From: an uncultured Oxalobacter sp.
Lineage (GTDB): Bacteria > Pseudomonadota > Gammaproteobacteria > Burkholderiales > Burkholderiaceae_D
NCBI GenBank assembly: GCA_937916185.1
Contig: CALGGD010000209.1
Span: 1 to 6,200, forward strand
Length of the DNA stretch: 6,200 nucleotides
Direction of reading: 5' to 3'
Below the pieces are notes generated by a model. The model was not told the DNA's origin and searched no databases. It saw only the letters and a program-made list of their open reading frames with translations. How positions within the stretch are numbered: position 1 is the first letter of the stretch; each line of letters starts with the position of its first letter. Positions 1 through 6,013 of this stretch are shown one piece after another. The position numbers were made by a program, and so were the translations under genes.

Positions 1-856
1 CGCCCATCGCATTGCAGATGATATTTATCAGAAGCTGACCGGTATCCGGGGTATTGCGGGAACGCGTCTTGCCTATGTCGCCAAGGCTGGCAGGGAATAC
101 CGGCTTGAGGTATCGGATGCCGATGGGGGCGGCAGGCAGGTGGCACTGCGTTCCAATGAGCCGATCATCTCTCCATCCTGGTCACCGGATGGCAGTAAGG
201 TGGCCTATGTTTCCTTTGAGGCGAAGAAGCCGGTTGTCTATATCCAGGACCTGCGTACAGGGGCGCGTCATGTTGTCGCCAATTACAAGGGCAACAATTC
301 GGCGCCCTCCTGGTTCCCTGATGGTTCCCGTATCGCTGTCGCACTGTCAAGAAATGGCTATACCCAGGTCTATACCGTCAGTGCCGGTGGCGGTGGCCTG
401 AAGCAGGTCACCCATACGAACAGCATCTGCACTGAACCACAGGTCACGCCCGATGGGCAATGGATTTATTTCACCAGTGACCAGAGCGGCGGTCCGCAGA
501 TTTATAAGGTCAGTACGGCCGGCGGGACGCCACAGCGCGTGACTTTCAGTGGCAGTTACAATATCAGCCCACGGGTTTCTCCGGATGGCCGCCACCTGGC
601 TTTTATCTCGAACAGGAATGGCGGTTTCCAGCTTTACCTCATGGATCTTGGCAATGGACAGGAGATGAGGCTGTCCAACACCTACCGCGATGAGTCGCCA
701 AGTTTCTCACCGAACGGCCAGTACATCATGTATTCAACGGATTCTGGACGCAGCGGTACATTGTCAGTCGTTTCAATTGATGGTTCGTTCCGTCAGAAAA
801 TTTCAATGAAAGCAACGGATGTCCGTGAACCTTCATGGAGCCCGTTCTCCAAATAA
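1..856 (+). CDS. tolB: TolB, periplasmic beta-propeller of the Tol-Pal system (5' end outside window)
   Basis: TolB is the soluble periplasmic protein that binds Pal at the outer membrane and TolA from the inner membrane, helping outer-membrane constriction during division. About 284 codons are visible, read from position 2; family members are about 430 residues, so the signal peptide and most of the N-terminal domain lie to the left. The first residues ([14 protein letters not shown]) match the end of the TolB N-terminal domain. The six-bladed propeller follows, with blade motifs at regular spacing: [44 protein letters not shown] and [11 protein letters not shown]. The last strand ends in [10 protein letters not shown], the usual TolB C-terminus, so the 3' end is intact. 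pal follows after 20 bases, as in the conserved tolQRAB-pal-cpoB order. Identification is secure from the repeated motif and the context. Confidence 0.97.
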   Translation, partial: AHRIADDIYQKLTGIRGIAGTRLAYVAKAGREYRLEVSDADGGGRQVALRSNEPIISPSWSPDGSKVAYVSFEAKKPVVYIQDLRTGARHVVANYKGNNSAPSWFPDGSRIAVALSRNGYTQVYTVSAGGGGLKQVTHTNSICTEPQVTPDGQWIYFTSDQSGGPQIYKVSTAGGTPQRVTFSGSYNISPRVSPDGRHLAFISNRNGGFQLYLMDLGNGQEMRLSNTYRDESPSFSPNGQYIMYSTDSGRSGTLSVVSIDGSFRQKISMKATDVREPSWSPFSK

Positions 857-864
857 CCGATATG

Positions 865-871
865 AAAGGAG
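865..871 (+). promoter_or_regulatory. Ribosome binding site that fixes the pal start
   Basis: AAAGGAG lies 5 bases before the ATG at 877. Two in-frame ATGs lie further upstream (835 and 862), but both precede this site and the first overlaps tolB. The ATG at 877 is also the one that gives a proper lipoprotein signal. Confidence 0.85.
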
Positions 872-876
872 CAATC

Positions 877-1380
877 ATGACCGATGTCAAAAAACTTGTT
901 GTCATTCTTTCCAGCGTCTTGATGCTGACTGCCTGTGGCTCTTCTGTCAAGCTCGATGAGGATGCTTCCAACAACGGTTCATCAATATATGGCGTCGATG
1001 GCAACGGCGCCTATGGCGATGACGCCGAGTTGAATAATCCGAACAGCCCGCTTTACGAAAAAAGCGTTTATTTCGATTTTGACAAGTACACGGTCAAGGA
1101 GGCTTACCGTCCGCTTGTCTCCGCCCATTCCAATTACCTGAATACCCATAAGGCTCGCCGGATCGTCATCCAGGGCAACACCGATGAACGTGGTGGACGT
1201 GAGTACAACCTGGCATTGGGGCAGAAGCGTGCGGAAGCCGTCCGCCGTTCGATGGCATTGCAGGGCGTTTCCGACAGCCAGATGGAAGCCGTTTCCTTTG
1301 GCAAGGAAAAACCCCGGGCGGAAGGGCACAACGAAGCGGCCTGGTCCCAGAACCGCCGTGCTGACATTGTCTACCAGTAA
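877..1380 (+). CDS. pal: Pal, peptidoglycan-associated outer-membrane lipoprotein
   Basis: Pal is anchored by lipid in the inner leaflet of the outer membrane, binds peptidoglycan non-covalently and is the partner of TolB. The 167-residue product starts with a lipoprotein signal: positive residues K5 and K6, a hydrophobic stretch 7-17, then lipobox L-T-A-C with lipidated Cys20. A flexible linker of Gly, Asn and Asp (about 21-60) leads to an OmpA-like domain at 62-167, opening with SVYFDFDKYTV. The peptidoglycan-binding signature is at 101-122 (NTDERGGREYNLALG, then KRAEAV). D103 and R118 occupy the places of the Asp and Arg that bind diaminopimelate in this family. Length and ending (NRRADIVYQ) are normal. 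The gene lies between tolB and cpoB and is probably co-transcribed with them. Confidence 0.97.
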   Translation: MTDVKKLVVILSSVLMLTACGSSVKLDEDASNNGSSIYGVDGNGAYGDDAELNNPNSPLYEKSVYFDFDKYTVKEAYRPLVSAHSNYLNTHKARRIVIQGNTDERGGREYNLALGQKRAEAVRRSMALQGVSDSQMEAVSFGKEKPRAEGHNEAAWSQNRRADIVYQ

Positions 1381-1383
1381 GCC

Positions 1384-2172
1384 ATGAGAAACAATGTCAC
1401 CAGAATCGCAGCGGTGCTGCTTGCCTGTTCTGCATGGTTCCCCATGCAGGAGGCCCACGCGTTTTTTGAGGATGATGAGGCTCGCCGGCATATCCTCGAC
1501 CTGCGGGAGAAAAAGGCGGACAAGGCCAGCCTGATTGAACTGCAGAGCCAGAATGATGCGCTGAAGCAGGAGATTGCCGACCTGCGCGGGCAGATTGAGG
1601 TGATGACCCAGAAAGTCACCGAGATGGAATCGCGCCAGAAGGATTTCTATGTCGATCTGGATGACCGTCTGAGAAGGCTGGAAGGCAAGCCGCCGGCTGC
1701 CAAGGTAAGACCTGAAGGGGAAGATGAAGCCGAAGAGGCGAAAGCAGGGGAAGGCCCCAAGGATCCACCGGGGGTGGATAAGCCTGCTGACCTTTCTGCC
1801 AATACCGAAGAGGCGGATTTCAATGTGGCGGAACAAAGGTTCAAGGCAGGTAATTACAAGGGCGCCATCGCCATTTATAGCCGGTTCGTCCAGAAATATC
1901 CGGATTCACACCGGCTCGGCCATGCGTATTACCAGCTTGGCAATGCCTATTACCTTCAGAAGGATTACAAGAACGCTTACAGGAACCAGAGTATTGTCCT
2001 CAAACGTTTCCCGCGTAATCCAATAGCACCGGATGCGATGCTGAATATGGCAACCTGCCAGATCGGCATGAACAATGTTGCAGGCGCGAAAAAGACGCTG
2101 ACCGACCTTACGAAGAACTATCCTGCATCCAATGCCGCAAAACGGGCCAAGGGCATCTTAGCCCAGCTGTAA
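1384..2172 (+). CDS. cpoB: CpoB (YbgF), Tol-Pal-associated periplasmic TPR protein
   Basis: CpoB (YbgF) sits in the periplasm, binds TolA, and in E. coli coordinates peptidoglycan synthesis by PBP1B with outer-membrane constriction. The 262-residue product has a Sec signal peptide at 1-26 ending in A-H-A. An N-terminal coiled coil (about 42-100, rich in Leu, Gln, Glu and Lys with heptad spacing) should trimerise the protein. A Pro/Glu/Ala-rich linker covers about 101-142. The C-terminal TPR domain spans about 144-260, with helix pairs beginning near FNVAEQRFKAGNYKGAIAIY, HAYYQLGNAYYLQKDYKNAY and PDAMLNMATCQIGMNNVAGA. The start is 3 bases after the pal stop with only a weak Shine-Dalgarno sequence, which suggests translational coupling to pal. 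Length and domain order are typical. In many relatives queE or queC follows, but here the operon ends in a hairpin facing a convergent gene. Confidence 0.95.
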   Translation: MRNNVTRIAAVLLACSAWFPMQEAHAFFEDDEARRHILDLREKKADKASLIELQSQNDALKQEIADLRGQIEVMTQKVTEMESRQKDFYVDLDDRLRRLEGKPPAAKVRPEGEDEAEEAKAGEGPKDPPGVDKPADLSANTEEADFNVAEQRFKAGNYKGAIAIYSRFVQKYPDSHRLGHAYYQLGNAYYLQKDYKNAYRNQSIVLKRFPRNPIAPDAMLNMATCQIGMNNVAGAKKTLTDLTKNYPASNAAKRAKGILAQL

Positions 2173-2187
2173 GGCCTGCCATCCATG

Positions 2188-2223
2188 AAAAATCCCATTA
2201 AGGTTTCAAAGCCTTAATGGGAT
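2188..2223 (-). terminator. Shared intrinsic terminator between convergent genes
   Basis: A perfect 12-bp inverted repeat (ATCCCATTAAGG at 2192-2203, CCTTAATGGGAT at 2212-2223) encloses an 8-base loop. Read on the minus strand, the stem runs directly into a T-tract (the A run at 2188-2192), giving a textbook Rho-independent terminator for the gene ending at 2259. Read on the plus strand, 20 bases after the cpoB stop, the same stem is followed by CCTGCGTTTCTG, a poor T-tract. It probably ends cpoB transcription less efficiently. Confidence 0.88.
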
Positions 2224-2258
2224 CCTGCGTTTCTGTCAGGCTTTCGGCCGGCAGTCAG

Positions 2259-3281
2259 TCAATCATCATCACTGAAGGACCAGCTGCTGCCGGAATCATT
2301 GTCATCATCACTGCCAAAAGACCAACTGCTGCCAGAACGGCTGTCGTCATCGTCACTGAATGACCAGCTGCTGCCTGCGTCATTGTCATTGTTGCCGCCC
2401 AGTGGCCAATTGCCGAGAGGGCTGCTGTCATCACTGGAAGACAGCCAGCCGCCACCGGTGTTGCCGGAATCGTTTTCATCGGTCACCCAGGCAGCACCGT
2501 TGTCACCGCCATCAGAACCGCCAAGGTTGCCCAATGAACCCAGCCCACCGCCAAGCACGCCGGACAGCGGATTGCCATCATCGGAGCCGTTGCCGAACAG
2601 GGGGTTTTCCCGATTGCCCAGAACATTGCCGAAGGGGGAATCTTCCTCATTGCCAGGGAGATTGCCAAATGGCGCATCGCTGTCATCATCGTTGCCTAAG
2701 ATGCCGCCAAATGGGTTGTTGCCGCCAGCCCCCATGCCTGGGAGCCCTGGGAATGGGCTATCTGCTTCTTCCGGGTAGTCGGCATCAGGCATCATTGAAG
2801 GATCAGGGGGCATCTGATTGCCAGCCTGAGCCTGTCCCTGTCCCATCAATCCACCAAGGATTGCCTGTGTCGCGATGACGGCAGCCCCTGTTTTCACGGC
2901 ATCACCGAGTACGGAACCGCCGCTATGCCCCTGTTGCACTTGGGTGTTGCTGGAAACCGTTTCACCCCGCTGCCGCTTGGCATTGCCCAGAACGGTGTTT
3001 CCCTGCTGTGGCTGGACAGGCGGCACAGGCAGTTTGGCACCACAGGATGGACAGAGGGGGGCTTGGATATCGACGGTTCTGGCGCAGTAAGGGCATTGCT
3101 TGCCGCCTGTACCACCAACCGGTCTTTGCTGCTGTGGTTTGTTTGGACTGCTGTCAGGGCGGTTCTGGGGCATGTTCTGGCGGGGCATTTGTGTCTGGTC
3201 AGGCTGTTGCGGCCTGTTCCTGTTGCGTTTAACCAGCCAGATGACCCCGACAATGATCAATACGATGATTATCCAACTCAT
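2259..3281 (-). CDS. Membrane-anchored zinc-ribbon protein with Gly/Asn/Asp-rich repeat tail, function unknown
   Basis: I do not recognise this 340-residue protein. Residues 2-17 form one hydrophobic membrane segment (SWIIIVLIIVGVIWLV) followed at once by KRNRNR. By the positive-inside rule the bulk should face the cytoplasm. A Gln/Pro/Asn-rich linker (21-60) precedes a four-cysteine zinc ribbon, CPYC at 63-66 and CPSC at 77-80. A second small-residue hydrophobic stretch at about 121-148 (GGSVLGDAVKTGAAVIATQA and following) resembles a glycine-zipper helix. From about 155 to the end the chain is low-complexity and acidic. It contains PFGN/LGN repeats at about 189-232 and three 14-residue GSSWSF repeats at 299-340, ending in DDD. 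The start is supported by GGGAG 7 bases upstream. The gene is downstream of, and possibly co-transcribed with, the hydrolase gene 72 bases away. The long G/S/D tail recalls bacterial proteins with a small N-terminal domain and a disordered W/F-containing tail, but no function can be assigned. Confidence 0.85.
   Translation of the reverse strand: MSWIIIVLIIVGVIWLVKRNRNRPQQPDQTQMPRQNMPQNRPDSSPNKPQQQRPVGGTGGKQCPYCARTVDIQAPLCPSCGAKLPVPPVQPQQGNTVLGNAKRQRGETVSSNTQVQQGHSGGSVLGDAVKTGAAVIATQAILGGLMGQGQAQAGNQMPPDPSMMPDADYPEEADSPFPGLPGMGAGGNNPFGGILGNDDDSDAPFGNLPGNEEDSPFGNVLGNRENPLFGNGSDDGNPLSGVLGGGLGSLGNLGGSDGGDNGAAWVTDENDSGNTGGGWLSSSDDSSPLGNWPLGGNNDNDAGSSWSFSDDDDSRSGSSWSFGSDDDNDSGSSWSFSDDD
2262..2387 (-). 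repeat. Three tandem 42-bp units encoding GSSWSF plus acidic spacer
   Basis: The last 42 codons of the zinc-ribbon gene consist of three 42-base units. The core GACCAGCTGCTGCC (plus strand; GACCAACTGCTGCC in the middle copy) recurs at 2278, 2320 and 2362, exactly 42 bases apart. Each unit encodes GSSWSF followed by eight mostly Asp/Ser residues (GSSWSF at residues 303, 317 and 331). Copies differ at several bases, so this is not a fresh duplication. Confidence 0.9.
2586..2723 (-). repeat. Degenerate PFGN/LGN protein repeat inside the zinc-ribbon gene
   Basis: Residues about 187-232 carry a second, looser repeat: NPFGGILGN, APFGNLPGN, SPFGNVLGN and NPLFGNG. PFG is spaced 14 then 13 residues apart, with acidic spacers (DDDSD, EED). 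The period is close to that of the C-terminal GSSWSF units, which suggests both arose by expansion of a similar unit length. Confidence 0.65.
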
Positions 3282-3288
3282 GGCATAT

Positions 3289-3293
3289 CTCCC
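3289..3293 (-). promoter_or_regulatory. Ribosome binding site of the zinc-ribbon gene
   Basis: On the minus strand GGGAG lies 7 bases before the ATG at 3281-3279. A nearer ATG at 3286-3284 is in another frame and too close to the site, so the 3281 start is preferred. Confidence 0.75.
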
Positions 3294-3353
3294 AAGATTG
3301 ATAGATTGGGTTCAGTTTACCAGTATTCTGGCAAGTTGGCGTGAGGGGAAAGG

Positions 3354-4289
3354 TTATTTCAGCCATTCATCCAACAGCCATGTCCTGCCGAGGATGCCGC
3401 ATGTCAGCCGTTCCGGTGCGAGCCCTGCCTGTTCCCATAGCCTGGGCAGCAGGTGGAGCGGCTCGTCCAACGGCTCATCAGACAGTTTGAATGTCCCCCA
3501 ATGCATGGCGACAAAATGCCGGGCTTCCAGCATCTGGAAGTATTTCACCGCTTCAGCAGGGTCGATATGCTGGGGGCTCATGAACCAGCGGGGCGCATAG
3601 GCACCGGTGGGCAGCATCGCCACATCGATTTTGCCTTTGAATTTCTCGGCAATCTGTGAAAAGCCGTCAAACCAGCCTGAGTCGCCGGAATGGTAAAGGG
3701 TCTTGCCATGCCGGGAAATCACATAGCCTCCCCACCAGCTTGTATTGATGTCCGCAAGGCCACGGCGGCTCCAGTGCTCGGCTGGAACGAAGGTCACATC
3801 AAGCCCTTCAACCTGTTCTTCCTGCCACCAACCCATCTCAATGACTTTGGACATGCCATTGGCATGGAACCATTTTCCCAGACCTTGGGGAACAACATAG
3901 ACAGGCACATCACCCAACCGCTTGAGGGTCGCCGCATCCATATGGTCGCGGTGGTTATGGGTGATGAACACAACATCAATCTTTGGCATCACCGCCCATG
4001 TCAGGCCTGGCGGGGAATTGCGTTTGATGAATCCAAGCGATTCTGACATTACCGGATCGATCAGGCAGTTTTTGCCACCCAACTGTATCAGGAAAGAGGC
4101 CTGCCCAATCCAGGTCAGGGTATCGGCAGAACCGGAGGCGATCAGTTGACCGTCATTGGGTTCAAACGGGATGGGAACACCGGTGGAAGGGGACTTGGGG
4201 CGTCTTTCATTGTGCCAGCCCATCATCCACTTCAGGGTGTCGCTTCCTGCCGGTTTCCGGAAACCGCTTTTCAGATTGGTGAAAACCAT
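3354..4289 (-). CDS. Metallo-beta-lactamase-fold hydrolase, NAPE-PLD-like family
   Basis: This is a 311-residue zinc-dependent hydrolase of the MBL superfamily (beta-lactamase B2-type domain). The metal-binding residues are all visible: T-H-N-H-R-D-H at 110-116 (H111, H113, D115, H116), H172 in PAEHW, D203 in HSGDSGW and H263 in MHWGTF. The segment PRWFMSPQHIDPAEAV at 233-248 closely resembles the corresponding stretch of N-acyl-phosphatidylethanolamine phospholipase D, as does the opening WIGQASFLIQLGG. This points to the bacterial NAPE-PLD-like branch, whose members may act on phospholipids or other phosphodiesters; the substrate here is unknown. There is no signal peptide, so it is probably cytoplasmic or peripheral to the inner membrane. 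The reading frame can be extended to a GTG at 4322, but GGAGG lies just before the ATG at 4289, so I choose that start. The zinc-ribbon gene follows 72 bases downstream on the same strand. Confidence 0.9.
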   Translation of the reverse strand: MVFTNLKSGFRKPAGSDTLKWMMGWHNERRPKSPSTGVPIPFEPNDGQLIASGSADTLTWIGQASFLIQLGGKNCLIDPVMSESLGFIKRNSPPGLTWAVMPKIDVVFITHNHRDHMDAATLKRLGDVPVYVVPQGLGKWFHANGMSKVIEMGWWQEEQVEGLDVTFVPAEHWSRRGLADINTSWWGGYVISRHGKTLYHSGDSGWFDGFSQIAEKFKGKIDVAMLPTGAYAPRWFMSPQHIDPAEAVKYFQMLEARHFVAMHWGTFKLSDEPLDEPLHLLPRLWEQAGLAPERLTCGILGRTWLLDEWLK

Positions 4290-4299
4290 ACAAATAATT

Positions 4300-4304
4300 C
4301 CTCC
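4300..4304 (-). promoter_or_regulatory. Ribosome binding site choosing the ATG start of the MBL hydrolase
   Basis: GGAGG on the minus strand, 10 bases before the ATG at 4289-4287. The GTG at 4322 lies upstream of this site, and I see no site in front of the GTG that is as good. Confidence 0.65.
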
Positions 4305-4371
4305 GACTGGTATTTTACCCACAGAGGAAAACTTTCTGAACCATCAGGTATCTTGAATTTGGATTGAACAA

Positions 4372-4393
4372 GGAAAAGACCGTAATGGACGGC
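4372..4393 (-). terminator. Weak candidate terminator after rhuM
   Basis: On the minus strand, 25 bases past the rhuM stop, CCGT and ACGG pair around a 5-base loop (4380-4392), with one G-T pair below. TCTTTTCC follows. The stem is short, so this is only a candidate. If it fails, rhuM transcripts could run into the MBL hydrolase gene, which starts about 80 bases further on. Confidence 0.4.
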
Positions 4394-4417
4394 TCTTCAG
4401 GGTAGGAAATATGCAGG

Positions 4418-5434
4418 TTATCTTTCCTTTTCAGCAATCATCTTCTGGATTTCACGTTCAAAGTCAGAGTTGATGCGCTGGGTTTTGTTGAAGGCTCTGT
4501 ATTCTTCTTTGGCTTTGTCTTCAGCCTGTTTCTTGGAGATAAGTCCTTTGTTCTCAAGGATCCGGTATTTCCTGAATGCAAGGAATTCATTGATGCTGGT
4601 TGCAAAATCTTCCATGGTGAAGATATGCTCACGGTCAATCAGGTCTTCAATGTAATCGAAGTAACCGGAGACGGAACGTTCCAATCTGCGGATCTGGTTT
4701 TCATCCAGATAGTTCTTGGCAACAGTGACATCAGATTGCAGGATCCTGCCTTCTGGCGCATTCTTCCAAGTAGTCAGTCCCATATGGTCTTTACAGCGGT
4801 CTGCCTTGCTGTAGATGATTTCTGCGGCAGTCTGCCCGGTGATGGCATAGTGGAATTTGTTCTGTACCATCGCATAGAAGTCATGGGTGATGTCGGCATC
4901 CTTGTCATAGTCAATGCTGCATTCCCGGAAGATGTCGGTGACTTTCAGCCAGATGCGGCGTTCGCTTGCCCGAATGGAACGGACACGTTCGAGCAGTTCA
5001 TCGAAATAGTCTTTGCCGAAAACGGTCTTGCCCTGTTTCAGGCGTTCGTCATCAAGGACAAAGCCCTTGATCATGTATTCTTTGAGGATGCCGGTTGCCC
5101 AGATACGGAACTGGGTTGCTCTTCGTGAATTGACCCGATAGCCGACGGAGATGATGGCGTCGAGGTTGTAGAATTGAGCATCCCTGGTCTGGGTTTTACC
5201 TTCAATTGCACCGTGTTGAGTGGTTGTTGCAAATTTTGCAACAACCATTTCTTCATTCAGTTCTTGCTCTGCAAAGATGTTTTTTAAATGTCTACTGATG
5301 GAGGATTTGTTTACACCAAACAGTTCTGCCATGGCTTTCTGAGATAGCCAGATGGTTTCGTCCTTGATGATGGCGTTGATAGAGACATCAGCTTCTGCTG
5401 ATTGGTAAATCAGGAATTTGAACTGGTCTTTCAT
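4418..5434 (-). CDS. rhuM: RhuM family protein (putative DNA-binding protein)
   Basis: This 338-residue protein has the full RhuM family layout. It is named after a gene of Salmonella pathogenicity island 3, and relatives are often annotated as DNA-binding proteins near type I restriction-modification genes. Its biochemical role is not established. An N-terminal helix-turn-helix lies at about 28-54 (IWLSQKAMAELFGVNKSSIS, then RHLKNIF). The family core follows: QFYNLDAIISVGYRVNSRRA and TQFRIWATGILKEYMIKGFV at about 87-125, then DYFDELLERVRSIRASERRI (142-161). The C-terminal part runs through the TAAEIIYSKADRCKDHMGLT segment (202-221) to a Lys/Glu-rich end. A GTG at 5461 would add 9 residues, but TAGGA ends 9 bases before the ATG at 5434 and the promoter places the likely transcript start at about 5459, just inside that GTG. 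The gene stands alone here, with an A+T-richer 5' half than its neighbours, which fits horizontal acquisition. Confidence 0.92.
   Translation of the reverse strand: MKDQFKFLIYQSAEADVSINAIIKDETIWLSQKAMAELFGVNKSSISRHLKNIFAEQELNEEMVVAKFATTTQHGAIEGKTQTRDAQFYNLDAIISVGYRVNSRRATQFRIWATGILKEYMIKGFVLDDERLKQGKTVFGKDYFDELLERVRSIRASERRIWLKVTDIFRECSIDYDKDADITHDFYAMVQNKFHYAITGQTAAEIIYSKADRCKDHMGLTTWKNAPEGRILQSDVTVAKNYLDENQIRRLERSVSGYFDYIEDLIDREHIFTMEDFATSINEFLAFRKYRILENKGLISKKQAEDKAKEEYRAFNKTQRINSDFEREIQKMIAEKER
5221..5247. repeat. 27-bp palindrome inside rhuM
   Basis: TGGTTGTTGCAAA and TTTGCAACAACCA form perfect 13-base arms around a single central base at 5234. It lies within codons 63-71 of rhuM (Met-Val-Val-Ala-Lys-Phe-Ala-Thr-Thr region). 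In the transcript it would make a 12-bp hairpin with a 3-base loop about 190 bases after the start codon. Confidence 0.9.
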
Positions 5435-5459
5435 AATTGCTTTTCCTAAGCGTGAATGC

Positions 5460-5494
5460 ACTGTAATTATATACAGTCATACAAGGATTGGAAA
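5460..5494 (-). promoter_or_regulatory. rhuM promoter with an inverted repeat around the -10 box
   Basis: On the minus strand TTTCCA (5494-5489) and TATAAT (5471-5466) are separated by 17 bases, a good sigma-70-type promoter. Transcription would start near 5459, leaving a leader of about 25 bases before the ATG. The -10 hexamer is exactly the spacer of an inverted repeat, ACTGTA (5460-5465) and TACAGT (5472-5477). A dimeric repressor bound there would block the promoter. The helix-turn-helix of RhuM itself is one possible binder, but that is inference. Confidence 0.65.
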
Positions 5495-5677
5495 GAGGAT
5501 TGTCCCATTGTGTCTTAAGGGATTGTTTGGCTGTTTTTGTGTCTGCATCATCCAAGGGAAACAGATTTCCTGTCTGGATTGTTGCATTCTGACACCAGTT
5601 TCCATGGTTTTGCAGGCAAAATCTGCTCAATAGCCTTTCTCCGATGACTGACAGGGATATAGCCTGGGCAACTTGGC
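5495..5677. other. Intergenic stretch between divergent rhuM and the riboswitch transcript
   Basis: No convincing gene is seen here. It carries a small hairpin (GGAAA at 5557-5561, TTTCC at 5566-5570) and an inverted repeat ATAGCC (5659-5664) / GGCTAT (5675-5680) that runs into the -10 box of the rightward transcript. No good -35 hexamer is found 16-18 bases before that -10 box; CTGACA at 5648-5653 is too far away. Confidence 0.5.
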
Positions 5678-5683
5678 TATAAT
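5678..5683 (+). promoter_or_regulatory. -10 box of the riboswitch transcript
   Basis: TATAAT at 5678-5683 would start transcription at about 5690, just before the first riboswitch helix at 5692. The position supports its use, but no matching -35 hexamer is present and no TG extension precedes it. Confidence 0.55.
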
Positions 5684-5689
5684 CCAGAT

Positions 5690-5897
5690 ACTCTGGTGCG
5701 GCACATCCTTCCGATGTGCCGTTAAACGGGAAACACGATGCTTCAGCAATGCTGGCAGAACGTGTGCTGCCCCCGCAACGGTAAACAGGTGTCCATCGGA
5801 CAGGCCGTCCAACCACGCCACTGTGCGACAGCATGGGAAGGCGGACGGAACCTTCAGGATGTCAAATCCTGAGCCTGTAGCCCGGATACCGGCCAGA
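5690..5897 (+). promoter_or_regulatory. Cobalamin (B12) riboswitch
   Basis: The aptamer binds adenosylcobalamin-type cofactors and shuts down expression of the gene downstream. All hallmark blocks are present in order: TGGTGC at 5694-5699, a perfect hairpin (GGCACATC 5700-5707, GATGTGCC 5713-5720), the TTAAACGGGAA block just after it, the core GCCCCCGCAACGGTAA at 5769-5784, GCCACTGTG at 5817-5825, and GGGAAGGCGG from 5835. A further hairpin pairs TCAGGAT (5854-5860) with ATCCTGA (5866-5872). The B12 box AGCCCGGATACCGGCCA is at 5879-5895. The closing helix pairs TCTGG (5692-5696) with CCAGA (5893-5897). An exported protein gene starts 165 bases later. Confidence 0.95.
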
Positions 5898-5945
5898 AAA
5901 AAGGCTGTACTGTGGACGGGGAGTCTCCATGGGAAAGACATCAAA

Positions 5946-5981
5946 CCATCTGTCTTGGAACAGATGGCAAGTTCTGTTTTT
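5946..5981 (+). terminator. Possible terminator hairpin in the riboswitch expression platform
   Basis: CCATCTGT (5946-5953) and ACAGATGG (5960-5967) pair perfectly around a 6-base loop. A run of five T residues follows at 5977-5981, but only after a gap of 9 bases. That gap is longer than in ordinary intrinsic terminators, so attenuation here is possible but uncertain. Confidence 0.45.
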
Positions 5982-6013
5982 CTTGATTTCCTGTACCCGG
6001 TGCTTTCGTAGGC

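Noticed and set aside
982..1836. A 284-codon open frame on the minus strand opposite pal and cpoB
   Set aside because: It lies wholly opposite two well-identified genes, has no recognisable domain, and its open length is explained by the codon use of those genes.
2262..2387. CRISPR-like array
   Set aside because: The repeats are contiguous 42-bp coding units without unique spacers and stay in frame with the surrounding protein.
2299..2878. Two long plus-strand frames (Ser/Pro/Leu-rich and Cys/Arg/His-rich) across the repeat region
   Set aside because: They are the complements of the low-complexity Gly/Asp/Ser codons of the zinc-ribbon gene. Their composition is an artefact of those repeats and the Cys-rich look is not a real motif.
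4290..4322. Upstream GTG start for the MBL hydrolase
   Set aside because: It would place the GGAGG ribosome site inside the coding region and adds 11 residues that look untranslated. The ATG at 4289 is better.
4625..5128. A 167-codon plus-strand frame opposite rhuM
   Set aside because: rhuM on the other strand is a full-length family member, and this frame has no domain or ribosome binding site of note.
5557..5570. Small hairpin in the intergenic region as a terminator
   Set aside because: It has only five base pairs and no T-tract on either side, and no gene ends here.
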